NCBI GenBank assembly: GCA_003233055.1
Contig: QIKP01000041.1
Span: 1-36,979 of the forward strand
Direction of reading: 5' to 3'
DNA length: 36,979 nt
Origin: Planctomycetaceae bacterium
GTDB taxonomy: Bacteria; Planctomycetota; Planctomycetia; Pirellulales; Lacipirellulaceae
In this document: in pieces, positions 8,203 through 15,622 of the stretch
Numbering within the stretch: the first letter of the stretch is position 1
Layout: every line of letters begins with the position of its first letter
The notes under the pieces: generated by a model
Database searches by the model: none
Told to the model about the DNA's origin: nothing
Seen by the model: only the letters and a program-made list of their open reading frames with translations
Translations under genes and position numbers: made by a program

Positions 8203-8394
8203 ATGCAGTCCATAAAAATCGTTCACTGGGAAAGCGATGACTGAAGGCTCGGCTATCTTCAGGATTACCCCGACTACTGGACACAAGGCGAAACGCTGGA
8301 TGAACTAAAAGAGAATCTCCATGACCTCTATCGAGACATCTCGAGCGGCTTACCTGCATGTCCCGTTTTGCGTCCACCGATGCGGCTACTGTAA
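8203..8394 (+). pseudogene. HicB-like antitoxin remnant, interrupted by in-frame TGA
   Basis: After GGAGG (8190-8194) an ATG at 8203 opens a frame reading MQSIKIVHWESDD, then TGA at 8242-8244, then RLGYLQDYPDYWTQGETLDE and ELKENLHDLYRDISSG. The second part is the conserved core of small HicB-family (UPF0150-type) proteins, where a tryptophan is expected close to the TGA position, so one TGG-to-TGA change is the simplest explanation. Past ISSG (about 8349) similarity ends abruptly and the frame runs over the hemW coding sequence to TAA at 8392-8394. No hicA-like toxin gene is nearby. The hemW ATG at 8321 lies inside this remnant in another frame. Confidence 0.75.
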
Positions 8395-9457
8395 TTTTGC
8401 ACTGGTTGCGGGCCGCGGTGACCTGGTGCCGACCTACCTCGAAGCGATCGAGAAAGAACTCTCCCGCCAACTTGGCGAACCTCGCGAAATCGACACGCTT
8501 TACTTCGGCGGTGGCACACCGACGCAGTTGGGAGCGATCGACTTTGCGAAGCTCGCCCGTCTAACCCGGCATTGGCATCCGCTTGCCGAGGGCTACGAGT
8601 GGACCGTCGAAGCCAACCCGGCCGACATGACAGTCGAGATGGCCCAAGCGATGGCGGACGCCGGTGTGAATCGGTTGAGCCTTGGGGCACAGTCGTTTCG
8701 TGCAGAGAAACTAAAGGTCCTAGAGCGGGATCACGACGATGGCCAAATCGTTCGGTCGGTCGAGCTGGCTCGCCGTCACGGCATGGAAGTCGCGATCGAC
8801 CTGATCTTTGCCTCGCCAGGCGAGACGCTCGCCGAGTGGCAAGCCGATCTCGATCGGGCGGTCGCGCTCTTGCCAGAGCATATCTCGGTTTATGGGCTGA
8901 CGTACGAAAAGGGGACTGCTTTTTGGACGCGCCGCAAGCGGGGTGACTTGGTCGAAGCAGATGAGGAGCTGCAACGAGCCATGTACGAGCTGGCCATCGA
9001 GCGGCTCACGGAAGCGGGCTTCGAGCATTATGAGGTCTCGAACTTCGCGATTCCAGGGCACCGCAGCCGCCATAACGAAACCTACTGGCGCGGCGATGAG
9101 TATTTCGCAGCGGGGCCGGGGGCCGCGCGTTACGTCGATGGCGTTCGCGAGACGAACCACCGAAGCACCACCACCTACCTACGCCGCGTCCTAGCGGGCG
9201 AGTCCCCTGTCGCGGAGCGCGAAGAACTAGACAACGAGGCGAAAGCCCGGGAACGATTGATCTTTGCACTGCGGCGACTCGAGGGAGTCGACCGCCGTGA
9301 GTTCCTGGCCGCAACCAGCTTTGCAATCGACCAACTGGCGCACGACGCGATAGAGAAGTTCGCCCGTTATGGAATGCTTGCCGACGATGGCCAACGGGTA
9401 AAGCTGACACGCGAGGGACTCTTGGTGAGCGACGCGATTTGGCCCGAGCTGCTCTGA
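8321..9457 (+). CDS. hemW: Radical SAM heme chaperone HemW (coproporphyrinogen oxidase-like)
   Basis: The 378-residue protein has the family signature AYLHVPFCVHRCGYCNF near residue 10, with the CX3CX2C cluster motif for 4Fe-4S/SAM, followed by TLYFGGGTPTQL. HemW proteins bind heme and hand it to respiratory enzymes; they lack the longer N-terminus of true oxygen-independent coproporphyrinogen III dehydrogenase HemN, and this length fits HemW. The ATG at 8321 gives the normal N-terminal length, but its first ten codons overlap the end of a hicB-like remnant in another frame and only weak purine-rich sequence (AAGAGA) precedes it. It converges with the minus-strand hypothetical gene ending at 9487. 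Confidence 0.9.
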   Translation: MTSIETSRAAYLHVPFCVHRCGYCNFALVAGRGDLVPTYLEAIEKELSRQLGEPREIDTLYFGGGTPTQLGAIDFAKLARLTRHWHPLAEGYEWTVEANPADMTVEMAQAMADAGVNRLSLGAQSFRAEKLKVLERDHDDGQIVRSVELARRHGMEVAIDLIFASPGETLAEWQADLDRAVALLPEHISVYGLTYEKGTAFWTRRKRGDLVEADEELQRAMYELAIERLTEAGFEHYEVSNFAIPGHRSRHNETYWRGDEYFAAGPGAARYVDGVRETNHRSTTTYLRRVLAGESPVAEREELDNEAKARERLIFALRRLEGVDRREFLAATSFAIDQLAHDAIEKFARYGMLADDGQRVKLTREGLLVSDAIWPELL

Positions 9458-9486
9458 GCGGCTAACCACCCCTCCTACATCGGTTT

Positions 9487-10209
9487 CTACATGGGTGCCC
9501 GGGGGAGTTGCCTGGCGTAGGGGGGGACTTCTCGCGGCGGGAGGTCTTCGTCCATCTCTTCGGCCCAGGTATCGCGCTCGTCGTCACTGGCGTAGTAGCG
9601 GAGCCACATTTCCGGATCGCCTTCGACGTTGGCGCAGTCCCAATGGAGGAAGTTGCTACGTCGGGCGATCTTCTTCTCGTACGTCGGTAGGATATCGCGG
9701 TAGAGGATCGCGTAGAGCTGCCGGTCGCTCAGATGGTTGGTAAAATCGAGGACGATGTGGTGCTCGTAAAGCTGCTGGGCGGTCACTTCGAGCAGCTCGC
9801 TCAGTTGCTCGCTCGTGAGGTGATCGGGATTCGGGAGCGTCAACTCCGGGTCGAACCATTGGCTGATCGGCACCATCGGCGCCCGTTCCCATTCGAGCAT
9901 CGACTCGAGGAACTCATTTTCGCGACAGGTCGTCATCACCCGAGCATTCACGCTTCCGATCGACTCGTCGAACAGGGGTTCGAGTTCGTTCCGTAGGTGA
10001 GCGTTCAAGAGTAGTTGGTCGACGTCGTCGTGTTGGGAAGATTCGTTGATCCACATGGCAGTTTCCATCAGACACGCAAAAAAGTGCGAAAGGTCTTCAA
10101 AGGTGAAGCGGGGCAACTCCGTGTGCCCATGATTCGACTTTAACAAGCGGTCGCAGGCCATAAAAGAGCTGCAAGGCGGATCGACCCAGAAGTTCTCAAA
10201 CAACAACAT
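9487..10209 (-). CDS. Conserved hypothetical protein, acidic, cytoplasmic
   Basis: I do not recognise a family for this 240-residue protein. It has no signal peptide or membrane segment, is rich in Glu/Asp and aromatic residues, and looks mainly helical. Segments such as HHIVLDFTNHLSDRQLYAIL and NFLHWDCANVEGDPEMWLRYY look conserved rather than random. The C-terminus is Pro/Arg-rich. Coding support is the long open frame with a plausible amino-acid composition and a normal ATG. It is convergent with hemW and lies downstream of the TPR-like gene on the same strand, 146 bases apart, separated by a dispersed repeat copy. Confidence 0.75.
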   Translation of the reverse strand: MLLFENFWVDPPCSSFMACDRLLKSNHGHTELPRFTFEDLSHFFACLMETAMWINESSQHDDVDQLLLNAHLRNELEPLFDESIGSVNARVMTTCRENEFLESMLEWERAPMVPISQWFDPELTLPNPDHLTSEQLSELLEVTAQQLYEHHIVLDFTNHLSDRQLYAILYRDILPTYEKKIARRSNFLHWDCANVEGDPEMWLRYYASDDERDTWAEEMDEDLPPREVPPYARQLPRAPM

Positions 10210-10274
10210 TTGCGACCCGCACGACCCGCAAGGTCAACCCCGTTTGCCCGCACAATCGGTATCCGTTTCCAAGG

Positions 10275-10344
10275 AGCCCCCGACGAGGCGTAGCTCGTCG
10301 GGTAGTTCTGGCGATGCCACTTCAGCGGCAGGCGCGTCGGAGCC
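10275..10344. repeat. Extended GACGAGGCGTAGC element, copy A (about 70 bp)
   Basis: A perfect hairpin at 10280-10301 (CCGACGAG, GCGTAG, CTCGTCGG) is followed by a conserved tail GGCGATGCCACTTCAGCGGC and AGGCGCGTCGGAGCC. The same hairpin plus tail recurs at 14586-14666 with a few changes and a 10-bp length difference in between. It is a dispersed intergenic element between two minus-strand genes. Confidence 0.8.
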
Positions 10345-10355
10345 GAGAGGAGACC

Positions 10356-10937
10356 CTAACGGGAGAAATCGCCGGGAGACGGATCGTCCCCTACCATGGG
10401 AAGCCCGCTACTCCGGACCTTGGCGAGCCAGGGGCCCACTTCGAGAGGGTCGGTCGGGTCGAGCTGGGTGAGCGTCTGGACGATCTCGGTCGCCATCGCC
10501 TGTTTTCCCAGTTTCTCCAGGCACCAGGCCAAGGCTCGCCCCGATTGGTGGAACGATCGGTTCGCTGGCTGGGTGTAGGGGACCGGCGTCGGACTCCCCG
10601 CACGCCGCCATGCCCGAAGGCCAAGCTGGTAGGCGTAGCCAAAATGGCCCCGTGCCAGGGGGACGTCGTTGTGCAGGTTGACGGCCAGTTCGCCAAGCAG
10701 GAGATGCGCATCGAGGCAGTCACTGCATCCCGAAAGGAGCCAGCGAAGTTCGTCAAAGGCGACCTCGGTCTCCCCTTCCTCTATCATCCGCCGCACTTCC
10801 TCGAGGTCCTCTGCCCGATCACGGGCACAGCGGGGCGGCAGCAGTACCCAGGCGTCCCCCCCCGAAGTGGGACGTAAGGCGACGGTGCTGGCAGCGGCGG
10901 ACCGCTTCTTGTTCTTGTTGCGTTTTTTCTTAGCCAA
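10356..10937 (-). CDS. TPR-like helical protein with basic N-terminus
   Basis: The 193-residue protein begins with a very basic stretch (MAKKKRNKNKKR), then a helical body containing EEGETEVAFDELRWLLSGC, LDAHLLLGELAVNLHNDVPLA and ALAWCLEKLGKQAMATEI, which have the periodicity of tetratricopeptide-type repeats. No catalytic motif is visible. The family appears to be planctomycete-type hypothetical, and a scaffold or RNA/ribosome-associated role would be a guess. The ATG at 10937 is preceded by GGAG in AAGTAGACCTCCTT-complement context, so the start is reasonable but not certain. Confidence 0.75.
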   Translation of the reverse strand: MAKKKRNKNKKRSAAASTVALRPTSGGDAWVLLPPRCARDRAEDLEEVRRMIEEGETEVAFDELRWLLSGCSDCLDAHLLLGELAVNLHNDVPLARGHFGYAYQLGLRAWRRAGSPTPVPYTQPANRSFHQSGRALAWCLEKLGKQAMATEIVQTLTQLDPTDPLEVGPWLAKVRSSGLPMVGDDPSPGDFSR

Positions 10938-11151
10938 GGAGGTCTACTCTTCAAGGCGAGCGGCTACGATCGGCGGTCACGAAACCGGCCCAAAAGACTC
11001 GACGGCTTGGGCATCACAAAACGTTGTCAGAGCAGTCGTCCATCACGGATCCCGACTCCTAAGGGGCGTCACTCAGGGGGGCGCCGCGATCGGAGGGTAA
11101 GGTTCTTCTCTGCGTCATTGTAGCAGCTCTCGGGGACTTTCGCGCGGAAGG

Positions 11152-13710
11152 CTATCGGAGAGGGGCATAGCGGTCGAGCTGAGCGGACCGGAGGTGGCGC
11201 TCGGGGCCGAGCGCCACGCTAAGCCACCCATCGTCGATCACCAGTTGGGTAATCATCAATCCTTGGAGGCGAGGGTCGTCGGCATAGGCTCCGCCAAGGA
11301 CCAAGTCGCTATTGGGAGGAAAAACCTTGCCAAAGATCGTTTGCAGCCGCATGCGTTCGGAGTTCTTAAGTCGCCCTTCAAAGTAGGGGCCCTCGGCATG
11401 AACGAATCGTGCCCCCAAGCCATCGGCTTCCGCCTTGTAGTAGACATGGACCTTGAAATCGCGGTTCGAACGCCGACGGACAACCAATTCGCTCACCGAG
11501 AGCGTCAATTCCACTCGGTCCTCCTTGAGCTGGAAGACAAGGGGATTTTTCTTGGCAAACTCGATGGTCGCCTCCTCCGACGGCTCCAGGGCCTTCCGAC
11601 CAGGAGAGAGTTGGGCAAAACGGTCGACCAGCTCTTTGGTCGAGAGCCGCTTGCCTGCTAGTTCCAGCCCTGCCGCGATATTGGTTAGCCCACTTTGATG
11701 CAGTTGGAAGCTTGCGAAGCTGTCGGAGGGGGCACGTGGCCGGGGAGTGTGGGCGGTGAGCCCCTCTTCTTGGGCGATCCGCAGGCGGGCGATCAATCGC
11801 TCGGAGGTGGTTCGCAGTTCGATCGGCTCGATCGCCACGCCACTGCCGGCTAGTCGATCGGTCACGCGAGTCTGGAACTGCCCTTCGGCCATTGCGATCG
11901 CCTTCGCAACGGCTGCGTCCATCTTCCATTCGACGCGGTTGGCAGTCTTTGCAGCGACTTCCCGCTGGGCTCGGCAGCGACGTTCGGAAAACGCGCTCGC
12001 TGCCTTGGAACGAATGAACCCACCAACCAGCGGTAGCGGGTCGTACTTGCTCGCCGAGCCGGCATACTGGCTGTGGCTCGTCGCGTTGGCAGTGACGAGC
12101 CCTCGGTGCAAGCAGTTCCCGTCAAACAGGATCTGCTGCTGGGCCCAAAACTGAGTGGAGCCGATCGTGTTGACACGGACCGACCTCTCGAACGCGATGG
12201 TCTGTGACGTCGCTTCTCCTTCAAGGAGAAGATTGATACGCCACGCATGGGGATCCGGTACCAAGGCAACGCTTTGCCGCGAAATCGTCGTGGCATGTCC
12301 CCGAATCGGAGTCCCTAGCACGCGATCCGAGACCCGTTCGGTCTGGGGCGATTCGGTTGGGAGGAACCGCTGGAGCAAATCGCTCGTGATCGCGAGGCGA
12401 GCGTTGGCGTTGCGGTAGTGGGCCTGCATCGATTCCCCCATCACGCGCCGACGAGCGTCGGGAGAAGCGGCCAATCGGGTGATTTGCTCCGCGACTGCTT
12501 GGGCCTCGCTAGGCCGACCGCTCGACTCGTACGACTCGACCAAGGCGAGGACCTTGGCTACCGACACCGGATCGACGGTGCCCCGATCGCGAGCGGTGGC
12601 GAGCGAAAGACCCTCCACATTGGGGGCGATCAGCGAATAGGCCGATTGCCAACACTCGACGCGCCGCCACATGGCGTACCGAGCGCGACGCAATCGAGTG
12701 GCCCGACCAGGATCGCCCGCCTCCGAAGCCAACTCCTCCGCAACACTCGACAACCGTGCGAATTCCTCCAGCAATTGCCCGGTCGACTGCCAACGGGGAG
12801 GCTCCTCAGCCGTTAGTCGACCGAGCACTTGCAACGACTCGACGGCCCAAGACCGGCATCCTGGTTCGCGCAGCAACCTTTGCAGTTGGGCAACGAGCGA
12901 GGTTGGCTCTGCGAAGATCGACGTTCGGACGGTCTGGTCGAGCTGATCGGCGCAGTAGGGGCGCACCACTTCGATCATCTCCTCCTGCCAGTTTTGTTCC
13001 TCGTCGCTGGCTGGAAGGATCGTTGGCTGAGGAGGGAGCATCGCGAGCCGCTGGGACGGGTGGGTCAGAAGAAGCGGTCGCAGCAGTGTGGGTGGCGAGG
13101 CAATCCGTTGCGATGCGATTTCCCGTTGGGAGGGCAAACCAACGGGCCTGCTCCATCGTGCGAAGGCCCCCCCAACTTCGTGCCACCCTGCAAGCGTATC
13201 GTAGCTGGCCAGTCGCCACGATTCGCCCCGCCACTGAGCCATGGTGTCGAGGACCGCCCGATCGAGCGCCGGCAAAAGGTCGGCCGCCGGAAACGAGAAC
13301 ACAAGGGGAGTGGTCCCCCCTTCGTCCCACCAAGTCTTCGCTTCGAACGAAGGCCCAGTTTTCAGAGGCCAAGGCGAAGCGTAAGGACCTTCCGGCGTGA
13401 CGACGAGCGGCAGAGGCCTCGGAGACTCCGCAAGATAAGCCCGATTCCCCGAGGCGAGCCAACGGTAGTAGGGGACCCTCTCACCGATGGCGAGCGACTC
13501 TCGGGCGGCGTTCTGAGCCGAGGCATAGCGCGCGGCAGAATCTTGAGCGGCCACCTGCGCAGGAAGTTGGGAATTCCACGGCCGCCATGCTTCCAGCACT
13601 GCCCACCAGGTCACCGCTACGAACACCGCTAACATCATCCGCTCGTGCCGCGTTCGATTTTGCGGCGTTCGATCGTGCCGCGTTTGATCGTGGAAGTGCT
13701 TACTGGGCAT
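11152..13710 (-). CDS. Large membrane-anchored hypothetical protein (852 residues)
   Basis: A basic His/Arg-rich cytoplasmic head (residues 1-25, with iterated TRHDR / NRTRHER units) precedes one hydrophobic segment MMLAVFVAVTWWAVLEAW (about 25-42), so the rest probably lies outside the cytoplasmic membrane. The body is Ala/Arg/Glu-rich with long helical stretches, a middle region resembling all-helical repeats (about 250-420), and a C-terminal beta-rich part including ELTLSVSELVVRRRSNRDFK and LVLGGAYADDPRLQGLMI. I do not recognise a catalytic domain. The ATG at 13710 is preceded by GGAGG, 8 bases away, inside a GGAGGCGCCTCC palindrome (13712-13723). The gene is monocistronic and divergent from crcB. 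Confidence 0.85.
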   Translation of the reverse strand: MPSKHFHDQTRHDRTPQNRTRHERMMLAVFVAVTWWAVLEAWRPWNSQLPAQVAAQDSAARYASAQNAARESLAIGERVPYYRWLASGNRAYLAESPRPLPLVVTPEGPYASPWPLKTGPSFEAKTWWDEGGTTPLVFSFPAADLLPALDRAVLDTMAQWRGESWRLASYDTLAGWHEVGGAFARWSRPVGLPSQREIASQRIASPPTLLRPLLLTHPSQRLAMLPPQPTILPASDEEQNWQEEMIEVVRPYCADQLDQTVRTSIFAEPTSLVAQLQRLLREPGCRSWAVESLQVLGRLTAEEPPRWQSTGQLLEEFARLSSVAEELASEAGDPGRATRLRRARYAMWRRVECWQSAYSLIAPNVEGLSLATARDRGTVDPVSVAKVLALVESYESSGRPSEAQAVAEQITRLAASPDARRRVMGESMQAHYRNANARLAITSDLLQRFLPTESPQTERVSDRVLGTPIRGHATTISRQSVALVPDPHAWRINLLLEGEATSQTIAFERSVRVNTIGSTQFWAQQQILFDGNCLHRGLVTANATSHSQYAGSASKYDPLPLVGGFIRSKAASAFSERRCRAQREVAAKTANRVEWKMDAAVAKAIAMAEGQFQTRVTDRLAGSGVAIEPIELRTTSERLIARLRIAQEEGLTAHTPRPRAPSDSFASFQLHQSGLTNIAAGLELAGKRLSTKELVDRFAQLSPGRKALEPSEEATIEFAKKNPLVFQLKEDRVELTLSVSELVVRRRSNRDFKVHVYYKAEADGLGARFVHAEGPYFEGRLKNSERMRLQTIFGKVFPPNSDLVLGGAYADDPRLQGLMITQLVIDDGWLSVALGPERHLRSAQLDRYAPLR
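13649..13690. repeat. Iterated GTTCGAT-GCGGC units in the 5' end of the 852-residue gene
   Basis: Three imperfect 15-18 bp units of the type GCCGCGTTCGAT(CGT) follow each other and encode the His/Arg/Thr-rich N-terminal head. They look like a recent short-unit expansion within coding DNA. Confidence 0.6.
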
Positions 13711-14135
13711 GGGAGGCGCCTCCTGCGCCGAGGTTCGTCAAGAGGAAGGGAGGGACCCCTTCCGTTTAGTCAGGCGAAGCCACCAGTGGTGCCGCCAGCG
13801 ATGCAAGTGCCGGGAATTTCCAATTCGGACACTCTTGCTATCATCCTAAGAGATAATCTCGGAAGTCTGGGCAAAATAGTTGAGCGCTAGTTGGTAAACC
13901 ACACGATTTGGATAAAGAGTGACGGACTCCCAACATTGCCGTTAGGCCGACAGGATCGGGATCAATCGCCAATGGGTGGAGACGCGCCAGTAGTGGGCAC
14001 GCTGTAGTGGGCACGCCCAGGAAAATAGAAGGAATCGCGTGGCGGTTGGGCTCCACGACGATCCCCGGTACAACGGATCCCCAGCACAACGATCTGTCGT
14101 CTTCAGTACAACGATCTTCAGTACAAGGAGCCACC
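13711..14135. other. Divergent intergenic region upstream of crcB
   Basis: About 425 bp without a gene. Visible features are the GGAGGCGCCTCC palindrome that contains the ribosome binding site of the minus-strand gene (13712-13723), a repeated GTAGTGGGCACGC near 13990-14012, and a pair of 15-bp direct repeats (CTTCAGTACAA plus four bases) at 14101-14115 and 14116-14130, the second of which contains the crcB ribosome binding site. I searched for the fluoride riboswitch pattern and did not see it. Confidence 0.5.
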
Positions 14136-14534
14136 TTGGAGACCCATCTGCATCGCTTGCTCGCCATTGCCGCCGGCGGAGCCCTCGGCGCGGTCTGTCG
14201 CTATGCCGTCGTGCTGGGCTGCGTTCGTCTGCTGGGCGATCGATTTCCCTATGGCGTGCTGGCGGTGAACGTCGCCGGATGCTTCGGCTTAGGGCTACTG
14301 ATGCACGAATCGTGGGTCTCTGGCGATCGGCTCGGATTGACGGCCCACGCCGCGATGAGCGTCGGTCTCCTCGGCGCTCTGACCACTTTCTCGACGTTTG
14401 GCTACGACACCGTCCGGCTCGTGGAGCTTGGGCGTCACGGCCCCGCGGTGCTCAATGTCCTGGCTAACGTTGGAGCGGGACTGACCGCCTGTTGGCTTGG
14501 GCGGTTGCTTGGCAACAGTTTATGGCCCACGTAG
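14136..14534 (+). CDS. crcB: Fluoride channel CrcB/Fluc
   Basis: CrcB proteins are small dual-topology membrane channels that expel fluoride. The 132-residue product has four hydrophobic segments (about 7-27, 37-58, 72-92 and 103-125). Conserved motifs are GGALGAVCRY near the N-terminus, FPYGVLAVNVAGCFGLG (substituting for the usual GT-xx-N-xxG motif), and GLLGALTTFSTFGYD, the TTFSTF signature lining the pore. The open frame extends back to 14007, but TTG at 14136 is chosen because AAGGAG ends five bases before it and the resulting length is typical. A single gene is present; dual-topology proteins work as homodimers. Confidence 0.93.
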   Translation: METHLHRLLAIAAGGALGAVCRYAVVLGCVRLLGDRFPYGVLAVNVAGCFGLGLLMHESWVSGDRLGLTAHAAMSVGLLGALTTFSTFGYDTVRLVELGRHGPAVLNVLANVGAGLTACWLGRLLGNSLWPT

Positions 14535-14585
14535 CCTCTGGTGCAACCGTTCAGGGCTGGACAGAAAAACCACGAATCGAAGAGT

Positions 14586-14666
14586 AGCCCCGACGAGGCG
14601 TAGCTCGTCGGCTAGCTAGGGTTCGGCCCTGGCGATGCCGCTTCATCGGCAGGCGCGTCGAAAGCC
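14586..14666. repeat. Extended GACGAGGCGTAGC element, copy B (about 80 bp)
   Basis: A perfect hairpin at 14590-14611 (CCGACGAG, GCGTAG, CTCGTCGG) is followed by GGCGATGCCGCTTCATCGGC and AGGCGCGTCGAAAGCC. It is clearly homologous to copy A at 10275-10344. It lies between crcB and the small secreted protein genes, next to a GCAACCGTTCAGG box (about 14548). Confidence 0.8.
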
Positions 14667-14700
14667 AAAAATCGAAACTAGCTCCCGCTATCGCCGCCTG

Positions 14701-14958
14701 CTACCGCCGGTAGTGCCACTCGCGCCAGCCACGGTTGTAGTCGCGGTTCATCACCGGCGCGGGGGGATGGTAACCCGCCCCAAAGTGGCCCCAGCGAAAG
14801 GGTTGCTGGTAGTCGGGATATTCGTACTGGCTCGCATAACTCGCGTGCGCGTACGGGGCGGTGAACGTGGCGCGCTGCGCGAAGGGGCTCGCCTGCGTTG
14901 CAGAGGAGAAGGTGACGACCAGCGCGAAGCCGATGAGGAGTTGGCCAACTTTTTTCAT
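14701..14958 (-). CDS. Small secreted protein, Tyr/Pro/His-rich
   Basis: The 85-residue product has a clear signal peptide, MKKVGQLLIGFALVVTFSSA with a likely AxA cleavage at TQA-SPF, followed by a short mature part rich in Tyr, Pro, His and Arg (YEYPDYQQPFRWGHF and a C-terminal WREWHYRR). No family is recognised. The ATG at 14958 is preceded by AAGGAGG about 9 bases away, which is why the longer frame to 14997 is not used. It lies 39 bases after the stop of a similar small secreted protein, forming a two-gene unit. The aromatic, basic composition suggests a cell-envelope or extracellular matrix component, but this is inference. Confidence 0.75.
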   Translation of the reverse strand: MKKVGQLLIGFALVVTFSSATQASPFAQRATFTAPYAHASYASQYEYPDYQQPFRWGHFGAGYHPPAPVMNRDYNRGWREWHYRR

Positions 14959-14997
14959 CCGAGGACGCCTCCTTGCGTTAAGGGTACCATCGCCCAA

Positions 14998-15408
14998 CTA
15001 GGGGATCCCATAGCCGCCTTGGAACGTCGGCTGCACGATCACATTCGGTGGGCCATAGAGGTTTCCGAAGTAGGGGGCATAACTGCCGCCGTAGCGCATC
15101 CGATAGTAGTCGAGGTGGTAGGGGTAGGGCCGCTGAAAGTTACCGCCCGAAAAGCCTTGCGCCGGGCGGGAGTTTTGCTGTGAATAGTGAGGCTGACGAG
15201 AAGCATTGGAAAAGTGTTGGGAGGAATGCCCCGAGTGACCTGCGAAACCTTGGGATGCTGCGTAACTTTGGGACGTGACGGAGCCCCCTTGCCACTGGCG
15301 ATGTTGGCTCTGGCGAGTCCGCTGGTAGGCGGGCGGCTGGGCCAGTACTTCACTACCGGCAAGCGTTACTAGCAGTGCCAGCGAGAGGAGTGTCGTTGCG
15401 CGTGCCAT
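14998..15408 (-). CDS. Small secreted protein, Gly/Ser/Gln/Tyr-rich
   Basis: The 136-residue protein starts with a signal peptide (MARATTLLSLALLVTLAGSE, cleavage probably after VLA) and has a mature part of low complexity, rich in Ser, Gln, His and Tyr, ending with PYFGNLYGPPNVIVQP and FQGGYGIP. There are no cysteines, so no disulphide fold. No family is recognised. AGGGAG lies four bases before the ATG. Paired with the downstream 85-residue secreted protein, which shares a Tyr/Pro-rich end, it may be part of a surface or matrix pair. Confidence 0.75.
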   Translation of the reverse strand: MARATTLLSLALLVTLAGSEVLAQPPAYQRTRQSQHRQWQGGSVTSQSYAASQGFAGHSGHSSQHFSNASRQPHYSQQNSRPAQGFSGGNFQRPYPYHLDYYRMRYGGSYAPYFGNLYGPPNVIVQPTFQGGYGIP

Positions 15409-15532
15409 GGGGCTCCCTACTTCTTTGGGTCGGCTAAGTTTCGAACTATCTCCATGCTAGACAGAAAGAATTCCCGTCGCCAGCAAAAAAAGGCAACCGT
15501 TCACGAAAGCGAAGGCAAGGGAAACCACGCAC

Positions 15533-15600
15533 TTCGTCCCCGAGCCTGAGAGCCCGTTCGTCCCCAAGCCTGAGAGCCCGCTCGTCCCCGAGCCGGGAAA
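15533..15600. repeat. 24-bp tandem repeat, about 2.6 copies
   Basis: Units of the form TTCGTCCCCGAGCCTGAGAG followed by CCCG occur at 15533-15556 and 15557-15580 (one mismatch) and partly from 15581. They lie about 25-90 bases past the stop of the sigma factor gene (minus strand), in its 3' untranslated region, next to a GCAACCGTTCACG box at 15493. Confidence 0.85.
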
Positions 15601-15622
15601 TAGCACCACTGGTCACCGGGTC

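Noticed and set aside
8242-8244. UGA recoded as Trp or selenocysteine in the hicB-like frame
   Set aside because: UGA serves as a normal stop elsewhere in the window (for example fae and hemW), no SECIS-like structure was seen, and the frame also lacks its natural end.
13711-14135. Fluoride riboswitch upstream of crcB
   Set aside because: The expected conserved pseudoknot pattern could not be found in this stretch; only short direct repeats were seen.
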